Assembly: GCA_004299555.1 (NCBI GenBank)
Contig: SCQU01000021.1
Coordinates: 115,308-179,307, forward strand
Source: Rhodanobacteraceae bacterium
GTDB taxonomy: Bacteria; Pseudomonadota; Gammaproteobacteria; Xanthomonadales; Rhodanobacteraceae
DNA: 64,000 nucleotides
Reading direction: 5' to 3'
Shown: positions 1 through 8,711 of the stretch, piece after piece
Position numbering within the stretch: the first letter of the stretch is position 1
Layout: the number at the start of each line of letters is the position of its first letter
Made by a program: the position numbers and the translations under genes
The notes under the pieces: model-generated
What the model was told of the DNA's origin: nothing
What the model saw: the letters and a program-made list of their open reading frames with translations, nothing else
Databases searched by the model: none

Positions 1-3000
1 TGGCCCTGACGGCAAGCGCATCCAGCAGCTCGGCCGCCATGCGCAGGCGGTCGGCAGGTTCCGGCAGCTCCAAAGTGACGCGCAATTTGTCTTGCCCGTC
101 AAACTTGTAGACGTGCGGCTGCCGCTGGATGAGGCGGATGATCGTGGCGGGGTCCACGCTGGGGCTCGGGCTAAAGGTGATCCGGCCGCGGCTGGCACCG
201 AGATCGAGCTTGGTGATTCCAAGCGCCGCCGCCCGGAGTTTCAGGGTTGCGACCGCAAACAGGTTTTTGGTGGCTGCCGGCAGCAAGCCGAAACGGTCAA
301 TCATTTCCACCTGCAGGTCGCGCAGCGCGGCATCGCTGGTCGCGCCGGCGATGCGCTTGTACAGGGTCAGGCGGGTGTGGACGTCCGGCAGGTAGTCGTC
401 GGTGATCAGTGCCGGCAGGTGCAATTCCACCTCGGTACCGCGGTCGCCCGCGAGGTCAAAGTCGGGCACCTTGCCCGAGCGCAGCGCGCGCACCGCGCGT
501 TCCAGCAGTTCATTGTACAGGGCAAAACCGATGGCCTCGATTTGCCCCGATTGCGCTTCGCCAAGGAGCTCGCCCGCGCCACGGATTTCCATGTCATGCG
601 TGGCAAGCGTGAAGCCGGCACCGAGTTCTTCCAGGGACTCCAGCGCGGCCAGGCGCTTTTCCGCGTCGGCGGTCATCGCCTTCCGGTCGGGCACGATCAG
701 GTATGCGTAGGCGCGATGGTGCGAGCGGCCGACGCGGCCACGCAGCTGGTGCAACTGGGCGAGACCGAAATGGTCGGCGTGGTCGATCACGATGGTGTTG
801 GCGGTCGGGACGTCGATGCCGGATTCGATGATGGTCGTACACACCAGCACGTTGAAGCGCTGGCGGTGGAAATCCAGCATCGTGCGGCCCAGTTCCTGCG
901 CGCCCATCTGGCCGTGGGCGACGCGGATGCGTGCATCGGGAACCAGTTCCGCCAGTTCGCGTGCCGTGCGCTGGATGGTGTCGATGGAATTGTGCAGGAA
1001 ATACACCTGGCCGCCGCGCGCCAGCTCGCGCTGGAATGCCTCGCGGATCAGGGCCGGGTCGTACCGGGCGATCAGGGTCTTGACCGCCATGCGGGCAGCC
1101 GGCGGGGTGGCGATGATCGACAGGTCCCGCATGCCGCTCATGGCCATGTTGAGCGTCCGCGGGATCGGCGTCGCGGTCAGCGTCAGCAGGTCGACCTCGG
1201 CGCGCAGCTGTTTCAGGCGTTCCTTGTGGCGTACACCGAAGCGCTGCTCCTCGTCCACGATCACGAGGCCGAGATCCTTGAACTTGATGTTCGGCTGCAG
1301 CAGCTTGTGGGTGCCGACCACGATGTCCAGACGCCCGTCGGCGAGCCGCTGGAGCGCCCCCTCGACATCCGCCTTGGCGCGAAAGCGCGACAGCAATTCG
1401 ACCTTGATCGGAAAATTGCTCAAGCGGTCGCGGAAGCTGTCAAAGTGCTGCTGCGCGAGCAGGGTGGTCGGGACCAGCACCGCAACCTGCTTGCCGGCGC
1501 TGGCGGCCGCGACGGCAGCACGCAACGCGACTTCCGTCTTGCCAAAGCCGACATCGCCACAGACCACGCGGTCCATCGGCTGCGGCGCGGCAAGGTCGGC
1601 CAGCACGGCGTCGATCGCGGCCTGTTGGTCGGGGGTCTCCTCAAATGCAAATCCCTCCGCGAAGCGTGCGACCAGCGCCCGGTCGTAATTGATCGCGTGA
1701 CCCTGACGCGCCGCGCGCTGGGCGTGGATGGCGAGGAGTTCGGCGGCCGCGTCCCGCACTTTCTCGGCGGCCTTGCGCTTGGCACGGTCCCAGGCCTCGC
1801 TGCTGAGCGAGTGCAGCGGCGCGTGCTCGGGGTCGGCGCCGCTGTATCGGTTCACCAGCGCGAGCTGCGCCACCGGCACGTACAGCTTGTCGCCGTGCGC
1901 GTATTCGATCGCGAGGAACTCGCCCTGCGTGCCACCCACTTCGAGCGGGACCAGGCCCAGGTAACGGCCCACGCCATGGTCGGCGTGCACGATCGGCGCG
2001 CCGATTTCAAGCTCGGTCAGATCGCGCAGGATGGCCTCGGGGTCGCGATCGGCCACCTGGCGGCGCCGGCGCTCGCTGCGTGCGCGTTCACCTGCGTACT
2101 CGTGTTCCGTGATCACCGCGACCGGCGGCTGGGCCAGGACGAACCCGCGGTCGAGGGGTGCCACGGCAATCCATGGTTGCGGCGAGGCCGCTGTTGCTGC
2201 GCCGCCGTCCGCGGACGCCACCGGGTGCATGAAGGCCTGCCAGGAGTCCACCGGTACCGGCTGCAGGCCGCCCGCGCGCAGCTGTTCCAGCAGCGTCTCG
2301 CGCCGCCCCGGCGAATCGGTCGTAAGCAACACGCGCTGGTCGCGGTGAGCCGCCATCCACGTCGAAAGGCGCTCCGGAAACCCGCCCGCGGCGGTCACGG
2401 CTACGGAAAAATCGGGCGCCGCGCTCGTGCGGGTATCGGCAGCGCGAAGGTCCCCCGTTGCCACCAGGTCGGTGCGCAACACCTGGTTCAGGCGCTCGCG
2501 CAGCGCTTGCGGCGGCAGGTACAACTCCGCTGGTGGCAGGATCGGGCGTTCAAGGTCGTGCGCACGCTGGTCGTAGCGCTCGTTGGCCTGTTGCCAGAAG
2601 CGCTCGGCGGCGTCCAGCGAGCCGTTGCCAAGCACAAAGAGCGCATCGCCGCCGAGGTAATCGAACAGCGTTTCGGTGGTGTCGAAAAACAGTGGCAGGT
2701 AATACTCGATGCCGCCCGGCGTCACGCCTTGTTTCATGTCCTGGTACACCGGGCAGCGCCGTACATCGATCGGAAAGCGTTCGCGCAAGCGGTCGCGGAA
2801 TGCGCGCGTGGCCTCGTCGGTCAACGGAAACTCATGGGCGGGCAACAGGCTGACGGCATCGACCTGGTGCAGGGAGCGCTGCGTTTCGGGATCGAAGGCG
2901 CGGATCGATTCCACCGCGTCGTCGAACAGCTCGATGCGGTAGGGCACGGGTGACCCCATCGGGAAAATGTCCAGCAGCGCGCCGCGTACCGCGAACTCGC

Positions 3001-3487
3001 CGTGCTCGCCCACCTGTGGAACGTGGCGGTAGCCGCAGGCTTCAAGGCGGCGCTGTTCGTCGGCCAGGGTCAGCCGGTCGCCGCGGGCGACCGCCAACCC
3101 GCTGCCCGCGATGTGGCTGCGGGGGGCGAGGCGCTGCATCAAGGTTGCCGCCGGCACCACCAATATGCCCTTGCGGGTCGTGGGCAGCTTATAGAGGGTG
3201 GCGATGCGTTGCGATACGAGGCGCGGATGCGGTGCAAACAGATCGTAGGGCAGCGTTTCCCAGTCGGGGAAATGCAGAACCGGAAGACCGCCGGCGAAGA
3301 AGGCGAGTTCTCCGCGCAGCGCACGGGCCGCACGGCTGTCGGCGGTCACCGCCACCAGAACGCCGTCGCGCTCGCGTGCCGCGGCGCAGAGCAACAACGC
3401 CAAGGAGGCGCCATCAGGCTCGCGCCAGTCGCGTTGCTGACCGGCCTGTTTGGGCAGCGGTGGAATGGGAATGGAAGGGGAAGTCAT
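1..3487 (-). CDS. mfd: Transcription-repair coupling factor Mfd, 3' end cut by window
   Basis: Mfd is the ATP-driven DNA translocase that removes RNA polymerase stalled at lesions and recruits UvrA for nucleotide excision repair. Reading the minus strand from the ATG at 3487 gives 1162 codons with no stop before the window edge, so at most a short C-terminal tail is missing. The N-terminal UvrB-like module lies around residues 50-330. The Walker A segment CGDVGFGKTEVALR is near residue 640, and the helicase II box DEEQRFGV follows about 100 residues later (DEEHRFGV is common). The helicase motif RGRVGRS is near residue 920. It is the most upstream gene of a minus-strand run, with slp and rlmJ behind it. 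The identification is secure; only the stop codon is unseen. Confidence 0.96.
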   Translation of the reverse strand, partial: MTSPSIPIPPLPKQAGQQRDWREPDGASLALLLCAAARERDGVLVAVTADSRAARALRGELAFFAGGLPVLHFPDWETLPYDLFAPHPRLVSQRIATLYKLPTTRKGILVVPAATLMQRLAPRSHIAGSGLAVARGDRLTLADEQRRLEACGYRHVPQVGEHGEFAVRGALLDIFPMGSPVPYRIELFDDAVESIRAFDPETQRSLHQVDAVSLLPAHEFPLTDEATRAFRDRLRERFPIDVRRCPVYQDMKQGVTPGGIEYYLPLFFDTTETLFDYLGGDALFVLGNGSLDAAERFWQQANERYDQRAHDLERPILPPAELYLPPQALRERLNQVLRTDLVATGDLRAADTRTSAAPDFSVAVTAAGGFPERLSTWMAAHRDQRVLLTTDSPGRRETLLEQLRAGGLQPVPVDSWQAFMHPVASADGGAATAASPQPWIAVAPLDRGFVLAQPPVAVITEHEYAGERARSERRRRQVADRDPEAILRDLTELEIGAPIVHADHGVGRYLGLVPLEVGGTQGEFLAIEYAHGDKLYVPVAQLALVNRYSGADPEHAPLHSLSSEAWDRAKRKAAEKVRDAAAELLAIHAQRAARQGHAINYDRALVARFAEGFAFEETPDQQAAIDAVLADLAAPQPMDRVVCGDVGFGKTEVALRAAVAAASAGKQVAVLVPTTLLAQQHFDSFRDRLSNFPIKVELLSRFRAKADVEGALQRLADGRLDIVVGTHKLLQPNIKFKDLGLVIVDEEQRFGVRHKERLKQLRAEVDLLTLTATPIPRTLNMAMSGMRDLSIIATPPAARMAVKTLIARYDPALIREAFQRELARGGQVYFLHNSIDTIQRTARELAELVPDARIRVAHGQMGAQELGRTMLDFHRQRFNVLVCTTIIESGIDVPTANTIVIDHADHFGLAQLHQLRGRVGRSHHRAYAYLIVPDRKAMTADAEKRLAALESLEELGAGFTLATHDMEIRGAGELLGEAQSGQIEAIGFALYNELLERAVRALRSGKVPDFDLAGDRGTEVELHLPALITDDYLPDVHTRLTLYKRIAGATSDAALRDLQVEMIDRFGLLPAATKNLFAVATLKLRAAALGITKLDLGASRGRITFSPSPSVDPATIIRLIQRQPHVYKFDGQDKLRVTLELPEPADRLRMAAELLDALAVRA

Positions 3488-3577
3488 GTCCGCGATAAAC
3501 ACGCCAAGGCGTTGCCGCGGCGCGTCAGGCGCCTCAGCAAAATCCGCAATCGGCAATTTTACCAGTGGCGTGGCCGC

Positions 3578-4096
3578 TCAGTGGATCCAGCCGCCGACGC
3601 CGACGCCGAGGCTGATGTTGGGATGACCCTGGCGCATTTCGGCCGCGGTCCAGTGGTGGATCGCCGCACCGTGAACCACCGTGAATGTGTAGGGGGCTTG
3701 TCCGACGGTACCACTGCGGGTGCCGGCGAGGGTTCCGCGCAGGGTCACCAGTGAGCCGTCCGGAAAGTTCATGGGTTCCACGAAGCCCGGCATGATGGCG
3801 ATGAAGCGGCCGGTTGGGGGCTGCCCAGGACGCGGCCGTTGCGATGCGTCGAGCGGGTAGGCGAGCACTTCAAGTTCGCTGTGATCGGTAAAGTTCTGCA
3901 GCGACACCACGCGGCCGCCCCACACCACCTGCAGGTCGCGGAAGTTGGCGGGTGCGGTGGCGACCTGTGCCGGGGTGGCGGCGACGAAGGATCCCGCGGT
4001 GGTCTTGTAGATCGGCGCGGGCGCGCACGCGGCCAGCAGCCCTGGCAACAGCAGTGCGAGCACCGGGAATGGTTGCAACCAGCGAAGCTTGCGCAT
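3578..4096 (-). CDS. Slp-family outer-membrane lipoprotein
   Basis: A 172-residue lipoprotein of the Slp family (starvation-inducible outer-membrane lipoprotein of enterics; exact role unknown). The N-terminus MRKLRWLQPFPVLALL is followed by a lipobox ending LLAAC, so acylation of that Cys and Lol sorting to the outer membrane are predicted. The mature part has the family pattern: APIYKT near the N-terminus, the WGGRVVSLQNF segment, and the GRFIAIMPGFVEPMNF region near the middle. The ATG at 4096 is chosen because it puts the signal peptide at the very N-terminus; the frame is open further upstream but that part has no lipoprotein character. It lies between mfd and rlmJ on the same strand. 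Confidence 0.85.
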   Translation of the reverse strand: MRKLRWLQPFPVLALLLPGLLAACAPAPIYKTTAGSFVAATPAQVATAPANFRDLQVVWGGRVVSLQNFTDHSELEVLAYPLDASQRPRPGQPPTGRFIAIMPGFVEPMNFPDGSLVTLRGTLAGTRSGTVGQAPYTFTVVHGAAIHHWTAAEMRQGHPNISLGVGVGGWIH

Positions 4097-4170
4097 CGGT
4101 GAGCGGCCTGTACAGGGGTGCGGCCGAGCATAGCGAAAAAACGCCAGGCCGGCAGCGCACCGGCGGCCGC

Positions 4171-5013
4171 TCACTTGCCGCGCAGCCAGAAAACGCGTTC
4201 GGAAGCCTGCGGTGACTGGGCCAGCACCGTGCGCAACGCCGGCAACAACGCCCGCAGGCCGTGGTCCAGCTTCCATGGCGGGTTGGCGATCAGCATGCCA
4301 CACCCGTTGAGGCGCAGCGGCGAGTCGTCGGGCTGCACCAGCATTTCGGCAACCAGTACCCGGTCGAACGGGCCACTCGCCAGCTGGCGGTGGAATGGCG
4401 TGACGACGCGCCCCGACTTGATGGGATACCACACCGCATAGACGCCCTGCGGCCAGCGCAGGTGTGCCTGGGCCAACGCGGCTTCGATGGCCGCGAAATC
4501 GTCATCTTGAACTTCGAACGGCGGATCGATCAGCACCAGGCCGCGTTTTTCCGCCGGCGGCAGCAAGGCGTACAGCGCCGCGTAGCCGTCACGGACGTGG
4601 ACGTGCGCGCGCCGGTCGCGCCGCAGCAATCCGCGCAAGGCCGTGGCTTCGCGCTCCTGGGTCTCGCACAGTATCAAACGGTCCTCGGCGCGCAGCGCGT
4701 GTGCGGCCAGCAGCGGTGATCCAGGGTAATGGCGTGATGCGTCGTCCGGGTGCAGTTCGCGGATCGCCGCGAGGTACCGCTGCAGGGGCACAGCCGGGTG
4801 CGCAACAGCGAGCATGCGGCCGATGCCGTTGTGCCACTCGCCGGTGCGCGTCGCCTCGGGCGCGTCGAGGGCGTAGGAACCGCGACCCGCGTGGGTGTCG
4901 AAGTAGCACAACGGCTTGGCTTTCGCCGTCAACGCGTCCAGCAGCAAAAGCAGGATCGCGTGCTTGAAAACGTCCGCAAAATTGCCGGCATGAAAGGCGT
5001 GACGGTAGTTCAT
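4171..5013 (-). CDS. rlmJ: 23S rRNA (adenine(2030)-N6)-methyltransferase RlmJ
   Basis: A 280-residue enzyme that transfers a methyl group from SAM to N6 of A2030 in 23S rRNA. The start MNYRHAFHAGNFADVFKH is the family signature. The acceptor-base motif of N6-adenine methyltransferases appears as IDPPFE near residue 165, and FDTHAGRGSYAL near residue 40 is the glycine-rich SAM loop. GGAGC lies a few bases upstream of the ATG at 5013. It is separated from nnrS by about 50 bases and runs in the same direction. Length and both motifs match the family, so the call is firm. Confidence 0.95.
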   Translation of the reverse strand: MNYRHAFHAGNFADVFKHAILLLLLDALTAKAKPLCYFDTHAGRGSYALDAPEATRTGEWHNGIGRMLAVAHPAVPLQRYLAAIRELHPDDASRHYPGSPLLAAHALRAEDRLILCETQEREATALRGLLRRDRRAHVHVRDGYAALYALLPPAEKRGLVLIDPPFEVQDDDFAAIEAALAQAHLRWPQGVYAVWYPIKSGRVVTPFHRQLASGPFDRVLVAEMLVQPDDSPLRLNGCGMLIANPPWKLDHGLRALLPALRTVLAQSPQASERVFWLRGK

Positions 5014-5065
5014 CGGGCTCCTGACTGGCCGCGCAAGTATAGGCGGCCCGTCCGGCCCGGCCGGT

Positions 5066-6235
5066 TCAGGCTCTGGCGGTCACGCGCCCGCGCACCAGCA
5101 GCGGCCCGATCACGGCCAGGTAGACCACGTAGGCAATGAACCACGCGGCAGCGGCCCAGACCCAACCGGTGGGGCGGTTGATGCCGAGTCGCAAAACCGC
5201 AGCGACCGTCGGCAGCACAAACATGACCGCGAGCGTGAGGTTGGCCTTGATCGGAACTCCGCTATGGCCCTGTGCGACGCGCACCATCATGCCGAGCGAC
5301 AGGGTGCCGAGGGCCCCGACGGTGATGCCGTGCAGCGTGTCCAGTGCCGGCATCTGGAACGCCCCGACCAGAGCCAGACCCCGTATGGCCAGGCCGATGG
5401 ACAGCCACAGGTAGCCAAGGTGCAGCACCCACAGCATCGGGTCGTGCCACGCGCGCCAGCCGCGCCAGCCGAGCAATCGAACCAGCGCAAGCACGGCAAC
5501 TACCAGCATCAGGCCGCCCCGCGGCAGGTTGGAGGCGCCAAACAAGCCACACAAAAGGACCAGCGCGCCGCCGCCGTTCACCGCCCAGATCAGGTATCGG
5601 TTGACCCACATCGTGTGGTCGTGGAGCTTGCGGCCGGTGAAAAACGGGATCACGCGGCCGCCAATGGCAAGCATCAGCACCATCAGCAGATCCACCGTGC
5701 CGATCAGCGCGCGGGTGGGAACGGTGGCGCTGCCCGCGAGCAGGCCCGCGTAAAACGCAATGTCCAGGCCGGCGTAGAACAGCAGGATGCCGATCAGGAA
5801 CGCGTTGCGCTTGTTGTGTGACAGCCACAGCACGCGGCCCACCAGGAGTACCAGGCCGAACAGGTAGCCGACGTCGAACAGCGCACCTACCCAAAATGGC
5901 AGCCGCGACAGCAGCAGCAGGCGGGCGATGACCCAAACGGCGGTCAACAGCAAGAGGCCTGGCCGTGAGGTCGTGGCAATGCCCGTCCAGTTGGCCGACG
6001 CCGTCAGCAGGAACCCGCCCACCAGCGCGCTGGCGAAGCCGTAGAGCATCGTGTGGGCGTGCCAGTAGAGCGGGTTTTCAAGCGTGTGCGGCGGCAGCCA
6101 GCCGTAGTGCAGGAAAATGCCCCACGCCAGCATCCCCAGGCTCGCCGCCAGCGCGGCGCAGAAAAACAGCGGACGGAACGGGTGCAGTGGTGGGCGCGCA
6201 GGCCGGGTGACTGGTTCCGCAGTAGCGGCAGACAT
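5066..6235 (-). CDS. nnrS: NnrS-family membrane protein (nitric-oxide stress)
   Basis: A 389-residue polytopic protein of the NnrS family, heme- and copper-containing membrane proteins linked to nitric-oxide tolerance and denitrification. The hydrophilic N-terminus (about 20 residues) is followed by roughly 12 hydrophobic segments. The conserved histidine-rich stretch YWHAHTMLYGFASALVGGF follows the first membrane segment, and GRVIPFFTGRKLHDHT lies near the middle. The ATG at 6235 is preferred because an upstream in-frame extension would run through a likely promoter. A TTGAT-N4-ATCAt box lies 58 bases upstream, which fits control by an FNR/DNR-type regulator as known for nnrS in other bacteria. 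No nitrite or nitric-oxide reductase gene is nearby. Confidence 0.88.
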   Translation of the reverse strand: MSAATAEPVTRPARPPLHPFRPLFFCAALAASLGMLAWGIFLHYGWLPPHTLENPLYWHAHTMLYGFASALVGGFLLTASANWTGIATTSRPGLLLLTAVWVIARLLLLSRLPFWVGALFDVGYLFGLVLLVGRVLWLSHNKRNAFLIGILLFYAGLDIAFYAGLLAGSATVPTRALIGTVDLLMVLMLAIGGRVIPFFTGRKLHDHTMWVNRYLIWAVNGGGALVLLCGLFGASNLPRGGLMLVVAVLALVRLLGWRGWRAWHDPMLWVLHLGYLWLSIGLAIRGLALVGAFQMPALDTLHGITVGALGTLSLGMMVRVAQGHSGVPIKANLTLAVMFVLPTVAAVLRLGINRPTGWVWAAAAWFIAYVVYLAVIGPLLVRGRVTARA

Positions 6236-6267
6236 GGGCTGTCCGGAGGGTGGGTAAGGCGTGCATG

Positions 6268-6306
6268 ATGATAATCCATCGGCGCTGCAGCCATGATGCG
6301 CATCAA
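6268..6306 (-). promoter_or_regulatory. FNR/DNR-type box and -10 element upstream of nnrS
   Basis: On the minus strand 6306-6293 reads TTGATGCGCATCAT, matching the FNR-family consensus TTGAT-N4-ATCAA at nine of ten positions. A TATCAT hexamer at 6273-6268 could be the -10. With initiation near 6261 the box centre would lie about 38-39 bases upstream, close to the -41.5 placement of class II FNR activation. It lies between the barstar gene stop and the nnrS start. Confidence 0.6.
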
Positions 6307-6328
6307 AGGGCAACGGCGTGCGGCTGTG

Positions 6329-6757
6329 TCAACCCGGCCTGGTGGCGATGGCGCCACCGAATGCGATGCAGGCGTAACACGCGACCCCGCGCGCCCGCCA
6401 ATGCCCGCAGGCGTGGCGAAGGACATCGCACAGGGTGTCAAAGTCGCCGCCCGACGCGGCGTAAAGGGATCCTGCGTGGTCCAACAGCCAGGCGTACCCC
6501 GACGCGGTTGGCAGCCACGCAAGATCGGCGAGGCAGTCGGCGAGGCCATCCCAGTTGTGGCCAAACGTGGCGGGAAAGTCCAGCATCGCGGCGACGCGCC
6601 GCAGCAGGTCGCCCTTGTCGGCACAGCCGAGCAGCGACGCGCGGCGCACCAACAGGCCGCGTGCGTGCGCCGCGGCGTTCAGTGCGTCAAGATCGGCCGG
6701 CGTCGCGATCCAGAGGCCACCTTGACCCGGATCGTCCAGGTTGATGGGTGAGGTCAT
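6329..6757 (-). CDS. Barstar-like ribonuclease inhibitor family protein
   Basis: A 142-residue protein with the barstar fold signature FPATFGHNWDGLADCLADL near residues 60-80, which holds the helix that plugs a barnase active site. Barstar binds and blocks guanyl-specific ribonucleases in the cytoplasm. The ATG overlaps the dacB stop codon by four bases (ATGA, 6754-6757), so it is probably translated by coupling from dacB mRNA. No barnase-type ribonuclease is adjacent, so a toxin-antitoxin role cannot be claimed. Proteins of this fold occur as orphans in many proteobacteria and may regulate a distant or host enzyme. Confidence 0.8.
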   Translation of the reverse strand: MTSPINLDDPGQGGLWIATPADLDALNAAAHARGLLVRRASLLGCADKGDLLRRVAAMLDFPATFGHNWDGLADCLADLAWLPTASGYAWLLDHAGSLYAASGGDFDTLCDVLRHACGHWRARGVACYACIAFGGAIATRPG

Positions 6758-8421
6758 GGCGGTGGCGTGAAGCTGCGGTAGCGGTCGGCGGTGTAGTGGT
6801 AGACCTTCGGCGGATTGCCGCCCGGGATGATCCGCTGCCCCCCACGCGTGCGGGCGTCTTGGGCTCCGTGCTGTGCCAGCATTTTTGCGATGGCATCCAG
6901 CGCGTGCTTGGGCGCCGGCGCCTGCGGGTATTCCCGGGCAGCTTCCCAGCGCGGGTAGCGATTGAGCATGATCGAGAACACCAGGTGCTCGCCCGCGGCG
7001 TCGGTGACAAAGCCGGTCAGCGTGTAATCGTGGCTGAGGGTGCCGGTCTTGGCCTGCAGGTTGTCGGTGGCAGCGCCGTCGCGGAAACGGTGTTCAAGCG
7101 TGCCATCGACACCGGCAACCGGCAGCGCGTTGCGCAGGTCCGGGCCCCACGGTTGGGTCTGCGTCCAGCTGAGCCACTGTACCAATGCGTTGGGCGTGAC
7201 CAGGTCGCGGCGCGCAAGCCCGCTGCCTTCGCTGAGCAACGCCGCACCTGGCGGTATGCCGGCGCGGCCGAGCAAACCCCGCAGCGCGCAGCGTGCCCAG
7301 TTCGAGCTGGTGTCCGGCCTGCGCGATTGGCCGCAGGCGTTGCGCTGGGCCGCGACTACGCCGACCTGCAACCACAACGCCTGCGCGTACAGGTTGTCGG
7401 AGTGCTTCAGCGTGTGGTCGATGAGGCTCGCGACCGTTGGCGAATCGATGCTGATGATCGGCCGCGTGGTGGACTGCGTGAGCGCCGGGTCGGCCTGCGG
7501 CCAGTGCAGCACCGTCACCTTGCCACCGAGCCTGATGTCGCGGCGTGCCAGTGCCTGGCGCAGCGTCCTGGCGGCGGTGCGTGCGGGATCGGGCAGCGAC
7601 AGCACATAGGTATGCCGCTGGCTGCGCCCGGGCAACGCACCGCTGGCGAACAGCGTTGCCGAGCCAACCGGGCGGAACAGGCTAAGCGTGGTGCCGCTGG
7701 CCTCGGAAGTCTGGTTGACGACCTGTACCTGTGCCGCATCGGGAGTCACGCTGAGGCTGCAGCAACGACGCCTCTCGCGGGTTACAGACACTTTCATCAG
7801 GTTGCCGCCAACGTCAAGGGCCGAGGGCGCTGCGCCGTACCAGGTCTGCAGGTCGTTCGCCTCCCACCCGGCGCCGATGGTTGGCCCTGAAAAGTAGGTT
7901 GCGTCCGCGATCAGGTTGCCCTCGACGCGGTGCACGCCAAGCTCTGCGAGTGCCGCGGCCATGCGCCCGGCCCAGTCGGGCGATCCCTCGGAGGTACCCA
8001 GCGATGGATCGCCGCGGCCGTACAGGATCAGGTCGCCGCGCAGCGTGCCGTTGGCGCTTACGCGGGCGCTGGTGGCGTACAGGGTCGTTGCGATGCGCGT
8101 CTGGTTGCCGAGTTCGGCCAGGGCCATCGCAGCGGTGAAAAGCTTGGCCGTGGAGGCCGGCACGAACAGGCGATCGGCGTTGTGGGTGTAAAGCACCTTG
8201 CCGGTATCCAGCGAGCGCACCGCGATACCCCAGTCGGCGCGCGCGAATTGCGGTTGCGCAATGTAGTCGTCGATTTGTTGTTGCAGGCCGGGGGCTGCGG
8301 CCGGGGCTTGTGCGTTGGCCGTGCTGGCAACGCCCGCCAGTACCGTGCACAGCAGCCAGCAGGGGAGCGCGCCGGGCAGCCTGCGTGACGTCCCACTGCT
8401 GCGGTTTGGCGCGTGGCTCAT
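6754..8421 (-). CDS. dacB: D-alanyl-D-alanine carboxypeptidase/endopeptidase (PBP4 type)
   Basis: A 555-residue periplasmic class C penicillin-binding protein that trims or cleaves peptidoglycan peptides. A signal peptide is visible (hydrophobic core around residues 18-36, ending ANAQA). The three active-site motifs are present in order: SxxK as STAK near residue 90, SxN as SDN near residue 345, and KTG near residue 465 (AKTGTL). The long insert between SxxK and SxN is typical of PBP4. It reads directly into the barstar-like gene through a 4-base overlap. Confidence 0.92.
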   Translation of the reverse strand: MSHAPNRSSGTSRRLPGALPCWLLCTVLAGVASTANAQAPAAAPGLQQQIDDYIAQPQFARADWGIAVRSLDTGKVLYTHNADRLFVPASTAKLFTAAMALAELGNQTRIATTLYATSARVSANGTLRGDLILYGRGDPSLGTSEGSPDWAGRMAAALAELGVHRVEGNLIADATYFSGPTIGAGWEANDLQTWYGAAPSALDVGGNLMKVSVTRERRRCCSLSVTPDAAQVQVVNQTSEASGTTLSLFRPVGSATLFASGALPGRSQRHTYVLSLPDPARTAARTLRQALARRDIRLGGKVTVLHWPQADPALTQSTTRPIISIDSPTVASLIDHTLKHSDNLYAQALWLQVGVVAAQRNACGQSRRPDTSSNWARCALRGLLGRAGIPPGAALLSEGSGLARRDLVTPNALVQWLSWTQTQPWGPDLRNALPVAGVDGTLEHRFRDGAATDNLQAKTGTLSHDYTLTGFVTDAAGEHLVFSIMLNRYPRWEAAREYPQAPAPKHALDAIAKMLAQHGAQDARTRGGQRIIPGGNPPKVYHYTADRYRSFTPPP

Positions 8422-8522
8422 GCGCTCATTCTGCCATGCGCGTGATGCCCTTCAGGGGTCTTGCGCGCGCGCGTGGATTGGGGCATCGTTGCGCCTGCAA
8501 CCCACTGTCGATGGAGCGCAGC

Positions 8523-8624
8523 ATGAAAGGCCTGGAAAAGAAAAAAGAGGGCAAGAAGAAAGCCCAGAAAACGCTGAAGGAAAAGCGCGCCGAAAAACAC
8601 GCCAAGAAGTCCGAGAACGCTTGA
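8523..8624 (+). CDS. 33-residue lysine-rich small protein
   Basis: A short open frame, ATG at 8523 to TGA at 8622-8624, that encodes 33 residues, of which more than a third are lysine and several are Glu/Arg. GGAG eight bases upstream is a good ribosome site; an in-frame ATG at 8511 is an alternative. The product would be an extremely basic, charged helix without hydrophobic residues, suggesting RNA or DNA binding or ribosome association, but no function is known to me. It is divergent from dacB and followed by a perfect 15-bp inverted repeat. Composition, start signal and isolation support a real gene; comparative data would be needed to be sure. Confidence 0.5.
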   Translation: MKGLEKKKEGKKKAQKTLKEKRAEKHAKKSENA

Positions 8625-8640
8625 ATACAGCTGACGGCGT

Positions 8641-8680
8641 GCGCGTCCGTGACGGCTCCGTTGATCCGTCACGGACGCGC
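8641..8680. repeat. Perfect 15-bp inverted repeat
   Basis: GCGCGTCCGTGACGG at 8641-8655 is repeated in inverse form at 8666-8680 with a 10-base loop. It sits between the small lysine-rich gene and the convergent EamA gene. Neither side has a T-run, so it may be a bidirectional terminator-like stem rather than a standard intrinsic terminator. Confidence 0.6.
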
Positions 8681-8711
8681 GCGCCAGCGTTTGAGCGTAG
8701 CCGTATCCCGG

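Noticed and set aside
92..2953. A 953-codon open frame on the plus strand
   Set aside because: It lies antisense to mfd, which has all expected motifs on the minus strand. The frame's product is Arg/Gln/His-rich without any recognisable domain, a usual by-product of high-GC codon use.
6329..6757. A barnase-barstar toxin-antitoxin pair
   Set aside because: No barnase-like ribonuclease is encoded beside the barstar-like gene; dacB is a cell-wall enzyme.
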